A DNA stretch of 64,000 nucleotides from NCBI GenBank assembly GCA_022826195.1, contig JAJDVI010000041.1:1-64000 (forward strand). The letters are read 5' to 3'. Each line of letters opens with the position of its first letter. The first letter of the stretch is position 1. Below, one piece after another: positions 26,155-34,845 of the stretch. The notes under the pieces were generated by a model. The model was not told the DNA's origin. It saw only the letters and a program-made list of their open reading frames with translations, and did no database searches. The position numbers and the translations under genes were made by a program. Origin of the DNA: Acidobacteriota bacterium. Its GTDB lineage: Bacteria > Acidobacteriota > Vicinamibacteria > Marinacidobacterales > Marinacidobacteraceae.

Positions 26155-27362
26155 CGGAGCGACCGGCGGTCGGCCCGCCGGCCCGGACCCGGCTCCGCGC
26201 GGCCGGACTCACTCTGCCGCTCGTGGCCTTCGTCGGCTTCTCGTTCCTCTTCCCGCTGGGGACGATGCTCTCCCGGAGCGTCTACGACCCCCTCGTCGCC
26301 GACGCGCTCCCGGAAACCCTCGCCCTCCTCGAGGAGTGGGACGGGGAGACCCTGCCCGGAGAACCGGTCTTCGCGGCCGCCGCGCGGGAACTCGGGACGG
26401 CGCTCGAGGGCCGGCTGGTCGGCCGGCTCGGCGGGCGGGTGAACCGGGTTGCGAGCGGGATGCGCAGCGTGATCGTGCGCGGGGCCCGGGCGGCGGCGGA
26501 GGCCCCGGCGGCGACCGCCCGGGAAACCCTGATGGGCGGGGATCCCGCCTGGGGCGAGCCGGCCACCTGGCGGGCGATCCGGACGGCCGACGAACGCTTC
26601 ACCGTGCGCCACTACCTGCGGGCGCTCGACCTCGACCGCGACGCCGGCGGGTCCATCGTCCGCCAGCCCGAGGAACTCCGCATCTACGTCCCGTTGCTGC
26701 TCCGGACGCTCATGGTCAGCGGGGCGGTCACCCTGCTCTGCCTGCTGCTCGGGTATCCGATCGCCCACCTGATCGCGAACGCGCCGCCGCGCCGCGCCCG
26801 CTGGCTGATCCTGCTGGTGCTGGTCCCCTTCTGGACCTCGCTGCTGGTGCGGACCACCGCCTGGATCGTGCTGCTCCAGACCCACGGGGTGGTCAACAGC
26901 CTGCTGGTCGCCCTCGGGATCGTCGCCGACGACGGGCGGATCGCGATGATCTACAACATGACCGGCACGCTGGTCGCGATGACCCACGTGCTGCTGCCGT
27001 TCATGGTGCTGCCGCTCTATTCGGTGATGCGGACCATCCCGCCGCACTTCATGCGGGCCGCTTCGTCGCTGGGCGCGAACCGCCGCCAGTCGTTCTTCCG
27101 CGTCTACTGGCCGCTCACGCTGCCGGGAACGGCGGCGGGCTCGCTGCTCGTGTTCATCCTGGCGATCGGCTACTACATCACCCCGGCCCTGGTCGGCGGG
27201 TCGAGCGGACAGCTCTTCTCCAACATGATCGCCTTCCACATGCAGACCTCCCTCAACTGGGGGCTCGCCGCGGCGCTCGGCGGAATCCTGTTCGTGGTGG
27301 TGGGCGCGCTCTACGTGGTCTACGACCGGCTCGTCGGGGCGTCGAGCCTGAAGCTCGGGTAG
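26151..27362 (+). CDS. potB: Polyamine-type ABC transporter permease (PotB-like) with long periplasmic insertion
   Basis: About 403 residues, more than 100 longer than ordinary PotB proteins. After TM1 (LTLPLVAFVGFSFLFPLGTM) comes an extra ~130-residue Ala/Arg-rich soluble segment before TM2 (VPLLLRTLMVSGAVTLLCLL). The rest is standard: several TM helices and the permease loop RAASSLGANRRQSFFRVYWP that docks on PotA. Similar long forms exist in other polyamine or opine importers. ATG start overlaps the binding-protein stop. Confidence 0.9.
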   Translation: MTERPAVGPPARTRLRAAGLTLPLVAFVGFSFLFPLGTMLSRSVYDPLVADALPETLALLEEWDGETLPGEPVFAAAARELGTALEGRLVGRLGGRVNRVASGMRSVIVRGARAAAEAPAATARETLMGGDPAWGEPATWRAIRTADERFTVRHYLRALDLDRDAGGSIVRQPEELRIYVPLLLRTLMVSGAVTLLCLLLGYPIAHLIANAPPRRARWLILLVLVPFWTSLLVRTTAWIVLLQTHGVVNSLLVALGIVADDGRIAMIYNMTGTLVAMTHVLLPFMVLPLYSVMRTIPPHFMRAASSLGANRRQSFFRVYWPLTLPGTAAGSLLVFILAIGYYITPALVGGSSGQLFSNMIAFHMQTSLNWGLAAALGGILFVVVGALYVVYDRLVGASSLKLG

Positions 27363-27368
27363 CGGGCG

Positions 27369-28184
27369 ATGTTCGGTCTGCGGGACGGCGCCGTTTCGAG
27401 GGCCCTGTACCTGGCCTTCTGCGCCTTCGTTTTCGTCTTCCTGGTGGCGCCGATCCTGGTGATCGTCCCGCTCAGTTTCAACGCCGAGCCCTACTTCACC
27501 TTCACCGAGGGGATGCTGCGCCTCGATCCCGACGCCTGGTCGCTCCGCTGGTACGACGCCCTGGTGGAAGACGCCCGCTGGGGCCGGGCGCTCGCCAACA
27601 GTCTGGGGATCGGGGTCGCCGCCGCCCTCCTCGCGACGGTGCTCGGCACGGTGGCGGCGCTCGGCCTCTCGAACCCCGCGATGCCGCTCCGGCGGCTGGT
27701 CACCGGGATCCTGATCTCGCCGATGGTGATCCCGGTGATCATCGCGGCGGCGGGGATGTTCTTCTTCTACTCGGACCTCCGCCTCACCCAGTCGCACTTC
27801 GGGCTGATCCTCGCCCACGCGGCGCTCGGCACCCCGTTCGTGGTGATCACTGTCACCGCCACCCTGTCGGGGTTCGACCGCAACCTGGTCCGCGCCTCGC
27901 AGAGCCTGGGCGCCGGGCCGCTGACCACCTTCCGCCGGGTGCAGCTCCCCCTGATCACGCCCGGGGTGCTCTCCGGCGCGCTCTTCGCCTTCGCCGCCTC
28001 GTTCGACGAGGTGGTCATCGTCCTCTTCATGGGCGGGTTGAACCAGCGGACCATCCCCCGCCAGATGTGGTCGGGGATCCGCGAGGAGATCAGCCCCACC
28101 ATCCTGGCGGCGGCGACCTTCCTGATCGCCTTCGCGCTGGTGTTCCTGTTCGCGGTCGAGCGCCTCCGCAGCCGGACCCGGTAG
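27369..28184 (+). CDS. potC: Polyamine-type ABC transporter permease (PotC-like)
   Basis: 271 residues, normal length. Six predicted TM helices, beginning ALYLAFCAFVFVFLVAPILV, with the conserved EAA-type loop VRASQSLGAGPLTTFRRVQL contacting the ATPase. It starts six bases after potB and is the last gene of the operon. GC-rich hairpins follow immediately and may end the transcript. It forms the membrane channel together with the PotB-like protein. Confidence 0.92.
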   Translation: MFGLRDGAVSRALYLAFCAFVFVFLVAPILVIVPLSFNAEPYFTFTEGMLRLDPDAWSLRWYDALVEDARWGRALANSLGIGVAAALLATVLGTVAALGLSNPAMPLRRLVTGILISPMVIPVIIAAAGMFFFYSDLRLTQSHFGLILAHAALGTPFVVITVTATLSGFDRNLVRASQSLGAGPLTTFRRVQLPLITPGVLSGALFAFAASFDEVVIVLFMGGLNQRTIPRQMWSGIREEISPTILAAATFLIAFALVFLFAVERLRSRTR

Positions 28185-28189
28185 GGAGC

Positions 28190-28230
28190 GCCGGCCTTCA
28201 GGCCGGCACCCGCGGGCCCGAGGCCCGCGG
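28190..28230 (+). terminator. Tandem hairpins behind potC, possible terminator
   Basis: GCCGGCC-TTCA-GGCCGGC (28190-28207) and CCGCGGGCC-CGA-GGCCCGCGG (28210-28230) follow the potC stop by five bases. No T tract follows, so termination is only inferred. The first stem belongs to the palindrome family seen in many gaps of the window. Confidence 0.45.
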
Positions 28231-28290
28231 AACCGCGGAATGCCGACCAGGACCGGCTCCGCTGAAGGTGCACAGGACGGGACACGCCGA

Positions 28291-28719
28291 TCAGCGCCGC
28301 TTCAGCTCGAACCCCCGCGCCAGCACGTAGGCGAGGAGCGCCACCACGAAGACCACCAGCAGCATCCAGGCGATCCCCTGGAGCGTCTCGATGACGGTCC
28401 GGTAGATCTCCAGGGTCCACCGCTCCGCGTTCAGGACCAGGACCTCCTCGTCCTTGTCCGGCGCCGAGATGTACCGCTCCAGTTCGCGGATGCGGACGCC
28501 GGAGGAGACCCCCACCACGTACGCCGCGAACTTGACGTAGCGGTGCCATGCCCCGCTCAACTCCTCGGCGACGATCCGCCGCAGGATGGAGGCGATGGGC
28601 CGGTCGAAGAGGCGCACGGCGCCAAAGGAGACCGCGAGCGCGATGACGAATGTGACGATCAGCAGCGTGAAGAACATGAGACCCGAGACCCCCGGCGCGT
28701 CGGCGACATTGTCGGCCAT
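28291..28719 (-). CDS. Small membrane protein with two TM helices
   Basis: 142 residues, not recognised. TM1 (GLMFFTLLIVTFVIALAVSF) lies near the N-terminus and TM2 (IAWMLLVVFVVALLAYVLAR) near the C-terminus, with a ~75-residue loop containing RELERYISAPDKDEEVLVLN between them; the C-terminus is basic (GFELKRR). This shape suggests an inner-membrane protein with a soluble middle part. It is convergent with potC and divergent from the ATPase at 28824. Confidence 0.75.
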   Translation of the reverse strand: MADNVADAPGVSGLMFFTLLIVTFVIALAVSFGAVRLFDRPIASILRRIVAEELSGAWHRYVKFAAYVVGVSSGVRIRELERYISAPDKDEEVLVLNAERWTLEIYRTVIETLQGIAWMLLVVFVVALLAYVLARGFELKRR

Positions 28720-28787
28720 GCGGCGTGCACGAGGTCCTTCCTGGCGCTGGAATGCGTTGAAACGCCCGTCGGCAGTGATGTAGATTG

Positions 28788-28800
28788 CATATCCAATATG
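28788..28800. promoter_or_regulatory. Palindrome upstream of the DUF4143 ATPase
   Basis: CATATCCAATATG is a dyad with arms CATAT/ATATG around three central bases, in the only AT-rich patch of the gap and 24 bp before the ATPase start. It is a plausible operator or part of the promoter shared with the divergent membrane-protein gene. Confidence 0.4.
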
Positions 28801-28823
28801 GAATCTGTCGCCATCCTGATTGA

Positions 28824-30011
28824 ATGATCTCCCGACATCTCACACCGGTGCTGCTCCGGGCGAGCGGGCAGTATCCGGTTGTTTCGGTGACCGGGCCGCG
28901 CCAATCCGGGAAGACGACCCTGTTGCGGCACGCCTTCCCGGACCACCGCTACGCATCGCTCGAAGCACCCGACGTGCGCGCCTTCGCCCTTTCGGACCCG
29001 CGGGACTTCCTGGCGCAGTTCCGCGGCCCGGTAATCCTCGACGAGGCGCAGCACGCGCCGGAGCTGTTTTCCTATATCCAGGTCCTGGTGGACGAGCGAC
29101 CCGAACCCGGCCGGTTCGTCCTCTCCGGCTCGCACAACTTCCTCCTGATGCGGCGGATCGCCCAGAGCCTCGCCGGACGCGTCCACATTTCGCACCTGTT
29201 GCCGTTCTCACCGGCGGAACTCCACGAGTTTCCCCTGCGCACGGTCGAGGACATCGCCGACGGCGAATCGGCCGCGTTGCCCGGGCCATGGACGGGTTCG
29301 GCGTTCGCGGGGGGCTATCCCCCGATCCACGACCGCGGGCTCGACCCGTCGGAGTGGCACTCCCTCTACTTCCAGACGTATCTGCAGCGGGATGTCCGTG
29401 AGTTGACCCAGGTGGGCGACCTGGAGGCTTTCCGTCGTTTCGTCCTGCTCTGCGCCGGGCGCGCCGGACAACCGCTCAATCTCTCGGCGCTCGGCGCCGA
29501 CTGCGGAGTGAGCCACGAGACCGCGCGCCGCTGGCTTTCGGTGCTCGAGGCGAGTTTCATCGTGTTCCGCCTGCCGCCCCACCACGAGAACTTCAACAAG
29601 CGCCTGACGAAGAGCCCGAAGCTGTACTTCGTGGACACGGGCCTGCTGTGCTACCTGCTGCGGGTCGGGAGCGCGGACGAACTCGCGGTCCACGCGGCGC
29701 GGGGCGCGGTGTTCGAGAACCTGATCGTCTCGGAGTTGCGGAAGTCCTGCTACCACGCCGGCCGCGAGCCCCGGCTGGCTTTCTGGCGCGACCACACGGG
29801 CAACGAGGTGGATCTGGTGGTCGACTCGGCGCGCGGCGCCGTTCCCGTCGAGATCAAGTCCGGCGCCACCGTCGCGTCGGACTTCTTCAAGGGGCTCCGC
29901 CATTGGGAAAAACTCGCCGGGAACTCCGGCCCGGGCATCCTGGTGTACGGCGGCGACGACAGCCATCGCAGGAGCGGAGTCGCCGTCCGATCCTGGCGGC
30001 AGTGGCCGTAG
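28824..30011 (+). CDS. AAA-family ATPase with DUF4143 domain
   Basis: 395 residues. Walker A TGPRQSGKTTLL at ~24-35, Walker B GPVILDEAQH at ~68-77, FVLSGSHNFLL as sensor, the winged-helix part LSALGADCGVSHETARRWLS, then the nuclease-like C-terminal lobe FWRDHTGNEVDLVV with VPVEIKSG (D-x(n)-ExK). It is of the same broad family as 17188-18336 but only distantly similar. ATG start. Such ATPases spread as single genes; the role is unknown. It opens the accessory island that runs to 38.6 kb. Confidence 0.9.
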   Translation: MISRHLTPVLLRASGQYPVVSVTGPRQSGKTTLLRHAFPDHRYASLEAPDVRAFALSDPRDFLAQFRGPVILDEAQHAPELFSYIQVLVDERPEPGRFVLSGSHNFLLMRRIAQSLAGRVHISHLLPFSPAELHEFPLRTVEDIADGESAALPGPWTGSAFAGGYPPIHDRGLDPSEWHSLYFQTYLQRDVRELTQVGDLEAFRRFVLLCAGRAGQPLNLSALGADCGVSHETARRWLSVLEASFIVFRLPPHHENFNKRLTKSPKLYFVDTGLLCYLLRVGSADELAVHAARGAVFENLIVSELRKSCYHAGREPRLAFWRDHTGNEVDLVVDSARGAVPVEIKSGATVASDFFKGLRHWEKLAGNSGPGILVYGGDDSHRRSGVAVRSWRQWP

Positions 30012-30054
30012 GAGCCGTCTCGAAACGGATCCGCGGCGGTCGGGGGGTGGCGCG

Positions 30055-31305
30055 CTACCGGGTGGGGTGGATGCGGCCGTCCCTCATCACGAGCCGAACC
30101 CGCTGGAGGGCCCCGATGTCGGTCGCCGGATCCCCGTCCACCACCACGAGATCCGCGGCGTAGCCCTCGGCGAGGGTTCCGATCTCGTCCCCGAGCCCCA
30201 GCGATTCCGCGGCGAGCGAGGTGAGCCCCACGACGACATCGGCCGGGTCCTGGCCCCCCTCTTCGACCCGGGCGACCGCCTCGCGCGCGTTCTGCCCGTG
30301 GGCGCCGGCCACCGCGTCCGTGCCGAAGACGATCTTCAGGCCACCGGTGGCGAGCGCCATCCCGAAGGTCTCCATGGCCCGCACCATGCCGGACTCCATG
30401 GCGGCGAAGCCCTCCTCGGTGTAGTTGCCGATCCCGAGGTAGCGGTCCTTGTTCTCGAAGTAGTTCTGGAAGATCAGGTAGGTGTTCGGGTCGTAGAAGG
30501 TGCCGTTCGCCGCCAGCAGGTCGAGGGTCTCCTGATCGAGGAGCGCGCCGTGCTCGATGGTGGTGCAGCCCGCCCGGGAGGCCCGGGCCGCGCTCACCGG
30601 CCCGTGGGCGTGGACGAGCGTGCGCAGCCCGCGTTCGTTCGCGGCGCCGCAGGCGGCGTCGAGTTCCCCCTGGGACAGGGTCGGGCCGCCGCCCACCCGG
30701 ATGCTCTCCGAGGCGAAGATCTTGATGGCGTCCGCACCGGCGTCCGCCAGCCGGTTCACCTCGGCGACCAGTTCGTCGGCGCCGCCGGTACGGGCGGAGA
30801 GCTGGCCGAGGGTGGTGATGATGCGGGGCCCGGGGACCACGCCGCGGTTCACCGCGTCGCGCACCGGGCCGTCCACCGGCGCGCCAAGGCTCTGGACGGT
30901 GGTGAACCCGGCCTCCAGCATCCGGATGCCGTTCTCCACCGCGTGCATCGCCTCCGTCTCGGGAGCGGAACCGCGCGCCAGCTTCCCGTCCTCGCCGAAG
31001 TGCCAGCTCAGGTGGACGTGGGTGTCGATGAGCCCGGGAAGGATCGTCCCGCCGGGGAAGTCATGCCGTTCACCGGCCGGAAGGTCGGCCGCCGGCGCCA
31101 CCGCGACGATCCGGCCGTCGCGCACCGCCACCCCATGTCCCTCAAGGACCCCGCCGCGCCCGTCGACGACCCGGTCGGCGGTGAGCACCACCGTGCCGTC
31201 GTCAGCCGGCTCGGCGGCCGGTTGTCCACCCCCGCCGCAGGCCGCGGCGACCGCGATGGCAACCGCCAACAAGGAGAACTGACGAAGTCGCGAGGGCTCG
31301 GTCAT
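30055..31305 (-). CDS. Secreted amidohydrolase-family lipoprotein (paralogue A)
   Basis: About 416 residues. Lipoprotein signal (MTEPSRLRQFSLLAVAIAVA to AACGGGG), then an amidohydrolase TIM barrel: metal motif DTHVHLSWHFGED, the likely carbamylated or metal-bridging region ADAIKIFASES, histidines in LVHAHGPVSA and TTIEHGALLD, and the catalytic aspartate in VFGTDAVAGAHG. It resembles imidazolonepropionase-like and Xaa-Pro dipeptidase-like secreted amidohydrolases; the substrate is not evident. The ATG at 31305 is the only start giving a signal peptide. It is about three-quarters identical over long blocks to 35399-36742 in the same orientation. Confidence 0.88.
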   Translation of the reverse strand: MTEPSRLRQFSLLAVAIAVAAACGGGGQPAAEPADDGTVVLTADRVVDGRGGVLEGHGVAVRDGRIVAVAPAADLPAGERHDFPGGTILPGLIDTHVHLSWHFGEDGKLARGSAPETEAMHAVENGIRMLEAGFTTVQSLGAPVDGPVRDAVNRGVVPGPRIITTLGQLSARTGGADELVAEVNRLADAGADAIKIFASESIRVGGGPTLSQGELDAACGAANERGLRTLVHAHGPVSAARASRAGCTTIEHGALLDQETLDLLAANGTFYDPNTYLIFQNYFENKDRYLGIGNYTEEGFAAMESGMVRAMETFGMALATGGLKIVFGTDAVAGAHGQNAREAVARVEEGGQDPADVVVGLTSLAAESLGLGDEIGTLAEGYAADLVVVDGDPATDIGALQRVRLVMRDGRIHPTR

Positions 31306-31370
31306 GACGGTAACGAGTGTACGGCTCGACGTAGCGACCCTCGAACGCGATGCGACGAGCCTCTCCGCAC

Positions 31371-31393
31371 AAATGACGGAACGATCGTCATTT
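31371..31393. promoter_or_regulatory. Perfect 8-bp inverted repeat upstream of amidohydrolase A
   Basis: AAATGACG-GAACGAT-CGTCATTT has two exact 8-base arms around a 7-base spacer, about 65 bp before the amidohydrolase start and 70 bp after the DprA-like stop. It could be an operator or a weak terminator stem ending in TTT. Confidence 0.45.
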
Positions 31394-31462
31394 GACATGC
31401 CAGATGACGACGATGCCGGCAGAAACCCGTCGGTTAGCGCCCGAATGCCGGGTCGCTTCCAG

Positions 31463-32713
31463 CTACGGGCCGTTTGCGAACAGAGATGAGCGCCGATACC
31501 GCACGGGCCTGACCTGCTTGATGAGCTGCCCCTCTTCCAATCCCCTTCGGACCCATGCACCCACCTGGGAGTTTGTAAGCTCGAGCTGGTCGGCGATTTC
31601 CTGCTGTGAGACTCCGCCATTCGCCGTGAGACCTGCCACTCTCTCGAGGAACTCCTGGTAGAGCGTCAACGTCTCTCCGTCTGCCGGCCAAGACACCGTT
31701 TCGGAGGTGTCCCCGTCGTCGAGCGTGTCGGATTCCTCAACCCCGGACGGGTCCGACTCTCGATCCGCGCCGAACAGAACGTCCAGACCCCCTACTCGAT
31801 CGGGGAGCCAACGCCCCCCACGATTCGCGAGCTCAGCGTTGCCGGAGTTGCCCGTCCGGTTTGATCTGAGCCAGACGGGCACCCACTCGGCCCGGAGCGC
31901 CTCGATCGCCCCGTTCCAGGTGCCACCCTGGCTCGGTTTGCTACATGCGACGACTGCCGCATCGGCGAGGCAATAGATGTACTTGTTGCGCTCCATCGCC
32001 CGCCACGCGCGGAAGCGCGCCTCCGGCTGGAAGGGCGAAACCAGCACCAGGTTGCCTCGTGCAAGGTGTTCCCGGTACTTCTGGGACGTCGCTGACCGAA
32101 GCAGACCGTCGCCGACGACCCCGATCACGGTCCCCTCTCGGCGGAGGGAAGCGAGCATCGCGTGCTCATCCACGCCCCGTGCGGCCCCGGAAACGACGGA
32201 GTACCCCTGCTCCGCCGCACGTCGTCCGAATGAATCGGCAAACCCGAGATCGTCATCGCCAGCGTTCCGGGAACCCACCACCGCGATCCCACCGGTTCCA
32301 ACAAGTGATCCGTTTCCGCATCCGAAGAGCACCGCGGGTGCGCGGTGGCGAAGGCGTTTCTTCAACCTTTCGGGATAGGACGAGTCCGAGCGGGTAAGCG
32401 CCCAGAGTCCGGCTCGCTCCCACCGCTCCAGTGAAACGCCGAGCGCCATTCCGCGAGCCAGCAGCGACTCCACTCTTGCCGCGGTAATGGTCGATTTACC
32501 GGGAGCCGGAGCGGGACGGCTGGCCCAATGGTCGAGGATGTTTCGCTGATCCTTCGCCAGAAGATGCTCGGGCGCATACTCCTCATTCTCCAGCCAACAC
32601 GCGAAATCTGCCCATTCGCCCGCGGAGAGGGGCTTTGCCTCGCCGGGGTCGTCTCGTCCGAACGAGACCGTCAGGAGCATGACCGCGTGAGCCCGAGGCG
32701 CCAAGTTCATCAT
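31463..32713 (-). CDS. DprA/Smf-like protein, partner of the RecQ-PRTase helicase
   Basis: About 416 residues. The central Rossmann domain is typical of DprA: GIAVVGSRNAGDDDLGFADS, GYSVVSGAARGVDEHAMLAS, GTVIGVVGDGL and GNLVLVSPFQPEARFRAWRA. The N-terminal ~120 residues look helical, and the C-terminus is a winged helix (VSQQEIADQLELTNSQVGAW). DprA proteins bind single-stranded DNA and load RecA. This one is not in a competence or housekeeping context but is translationally coupled to the helicase gene (TGATG overlap, ATG at 32713), so a defence role is inferred. Third-position base use looks less GC-biased than in nearby genes. Confidence 0.85.
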   Translation of the reverse strand: MMNLAPRAHAVMLLTVSFGRDDPGEAKPLSAGEWADFACWLENEEYAPEHLLAKDQRNILDHWASRPAPAPGKSTITAARVESLLARGMALGVSLERWERAGLWALTRSDSSYPERLKKRLRHRAPAVLFGCGNGSLVGTGGIAVVGSRNAGDDDLGFADSFGRRAAEQGYSVVSGAARGVDEHAMLASLRREGTVIGVVGDGLLRSATSQKYREHLARGNLVLVSPFQPEARFRAWRAMERNKYIYCLADAAVVACSKPSQGGTWNGAIEALRAEWVPVWLRSNRTGNSGNAELANRGGRWLPDRVGGLDVLFGADRESDPSGVEESDTLDDGDTSETVSWPADGETLTLYQEFLERVAGLTANGGVSQQEIADQLELTNSQVGAWVRRGLEEGQLIKQVRPVRYRRSSLFANGP

Positions 32714-34845
32714 CACCCCCCCGGATTCGCTGTTGCCAGCGCGAAGGGCCAAACCGGCCCGCTCCCGGCTTGGCGCATAAGCGCCGCTACTACCGCCAGC
32801 GTCCACCCCGAGTCCACGACATCGTCAACCAACAGGACCGGACCTTCCGGAATCGGTCCAACGACGCGGAACACACCGTCCAGGTTACGGCACTGATGGA
32901 ACCGGTTTTCCTGCATCTTCTGAGGCTCGTTCGACCTGATTTTCTCTATCGCGGGAACAAACGGCAACGCCAATTCGTCCGCGAGCCGGCGGGCGAAATC
33001 CGGGACGAGCCGCGGATTGGCCAGCGAGGGAACGGCGATGACCCACCGCGGAGGTGGCTCCGGCTTCCATCGGCAACGAATCATCTCTGCCACGGCTGAG
33101 ACAAGGTCGTCGCTGAAACACCCTCCCGCCTTTTGTGCCGCGACCACTTTGCCCCAACCCGCATCAGCCCAGCGCGCCAGAATGCGACCGGTCTCCGCGC
33201 GCAGTGTTTCCGGCAGGGTTCCCCGAAACCCGCATTCCGGAAAAGCATCGGCCGCCACCTGTTTCGGACCTTCGAGCGGTATTTCGCTTCGCCGCAAGAA
33301 ACGGTTGGCTTCGATCACGATCGTCGACGAGGTGGTTGGCGTCAAGAGCGGCCGCCCGAGGCATCCCGCACACTTTCCGCACCGGCCCGGCTCAGGATCG
33401 TCCAGGGCGCGCGCCAGAAACTCCATCAGGCACCCGCGTTCATCGACGTATGCCTGGACCTCGCGCCACTCGGCTTCCCGCTGCGCATGCAACCTCTCGA
33501 TCCGCTCGCGGTCCGGTGACCAGGGCGTCGCAGTCCGCCGCCATCGGGATCCGTCCTCGATGAGCGGTGCCGGGTTGTCCACCGAGAGAACCTTCAGCAC
33601 CTGCCGGATCTTCCCGTAGCGGAGGTTCAACCGTTCTTCGAGCTGCCGGATCGAAAGGCCATCGCTGGCCTCGAGGGCCTTGAGAACTTCGGAAACCGAG
33701 GCCTCGTCGGGAAAAGCAGTGCGCCGGAAGTAGGCATGGATGTCAGCATCCTCCACTCCCGTCAGCATGATGCCGAGGGCCCGGCTGATGCCCCGTCCGG
33801 CCCGGCCGACCTGCTGGTAGTAGGCGATGATCGAGCTGGGCGCCTGGTAGTGGATCACGAAACCGAGGTCCGGCTTGTCGTAGCCCATTCCCAGCGCCGT
33901 CGTCGCCACGAGCGCCTTGATTTCGTTGCGGTCGAGCGCCAGCTCAAGGCGTTCGCGGTAGGCGCCGCGGTCCGGATGGTCCTCATCCGTCACGTCGGAG
34001 TAGTACGGCTTGGTCAGGAAGCCCTTCTCATTCAACCAGTCCGACACGCGCCTGGCATCCCGCTTGGTGAGGACGTAGATGACGCCGGTCCCCGGAAGAT
34101 CGCCCAGGTGCTCAGCGAGCCAGGCCAAGCGCTCGGCCTGCGTGGGCAGGCGCATGGTCGCGAGTTCCAGCGTATGGCGCATCATCGGACCACGCTGCAC
34201 CTGGAGCTCACCCAGTTCGGCACGGATGTCCTCGATGACCCGGTCGTTGGCGGTCGCGGTGGTCCCGAGGATCGGGAGGTTGCGCGGCATGCGGCGAAGG
34301 ATCTGGTTGAGCCTGCGGTAGTCCGGACGGAAGTCATGTCCCCAGTCGGAGATACAGTGAACTTCGTCCACCACCAGCATCCCGAGGCGCTCTGACATCG
34401 GGAGCAAGACTCGATCCACGAACTCTTCATTGGCAAGCCGTTCCGGTGAGACGAGGAGCACGTCCGCTCCGCCACCGATCACCTGTCGGCGCAGATCCGG
34501 CCACTCGTCCCGGTTTGTGGAATTGATGGATACCGCGCGAACCCCAAGACGCTGCGCCATCGCGGTCTGGTTGCGCATCAGCGCCAGGAGCGGAGACACG
34601 ATCAGAGTCGGACCGTGTCCTGAGTCACGCAAGAGGCGCGTAGCGATGAAGTAGACGGTGCTCTTGCCCCACCCGGTTCGCTCCACGACAAGCTGTCGGG
34701 CCTGATGGTTGACCAGAGCGTCAATCGCCTCCCATTGGCCTCGGCGGAAAGAGGCTTCGGCGCTGTTCAGCTGGAGCCGCAGGAGCCGATGCGCGGCATT
34801 CCGATCGGTTCGTCTATTGCCGGCGCTACCGGCGGCCCTATTCAC
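32713..34845 (-). CDS. RecQ-family helicase fused to a C-terminal phosphoribosyltransferase domain
   Basis: About 710 residues. Two RecA domains: Walker A TGWGKST (57-63), DEVH box (160-163), then TTALGMGYDKPD and QQVGRAGRG in domain 2, a winged-helix part, and a cysteine cluster (GCLMEF, then CGKCAGC) as zinc site. The last ~180 residues are a type I phosphoribosyltransferase fold with the PRPP loop VLLVDDVVDSGWTL, as in ComF-like proteins. Helicase-PRTase proteins beside DprA are known among defence-associated genes. GTG at 34845 is favoured because it overlaps the stop of the short upstream ORF (GTGA). Unlike the broken recQ at 556, it is intact. Confidence 0.88.
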   Translation of the reverse strand: MNRAAGSAGNRRTDRNAAHRLLRLQLNSAEASFRRGQWEAIDALVNHQARQLVVERTGWGKSTVYFIATRLLRDSGHGPTLIVSPLLALMRNQTAMAQRLGVRAVSINSTNRDEWPDLRRQVIGGGADVLLVSPERLANEEFVDRVLLPMSERLGMLVVDEVHCISDWGHDFRPDYRRLNQILRRMPRNLPILGTTATANDRVIEDIRAELGELQVQRGPMMRHTLELATMRLPTQAERLAWLAEHLGDLPGTGVIYVLTKRDARRVSDWLNEKGFLTKPYYSDVTDEDHPDRGAYRERLELALDRNEIKALVATTALGMGYDKPDLGFVIHYQAPSSIIAYYQQVGRAGRGISRALGIMLTGVEDADIHAYFRRTAFPDEASVSEVLKALEASDGLSIRQLEERLNLRYGKIRQVLKVLSVDNPAPLIEDGSRWRRTATPWSPDRERIERLHAQREAEWREVQAYVDERGCLMEFLARALDDPEPGRCGKCAGCLGRPLLTPTTSSTIVIEANRFLRRSEIPLEGPKQVAADAFPECGFRGTLPETLRAETGRILARWADAGWGKVVAAQKAGGCFSDDLVSAVAEMIRCRWKPEPPPRWVIAVPSLANPRLVPDFARRLADELALPFVPAIEKIRSNEPQKMQENRFHQCRNLDGVFRVVGPIPEGPVLLVDDVVDSGWTLAVVAALMRQAGSGPVWPFALATANPGG

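Noticed and set aside
25779-27818. Long antisense frame across the pot permease genes
   Set aside because: His/Arg/Asp-rich translation without domains; the opposite strand encodes unmistakable PotB and PotC proteins in an overlapping operon.
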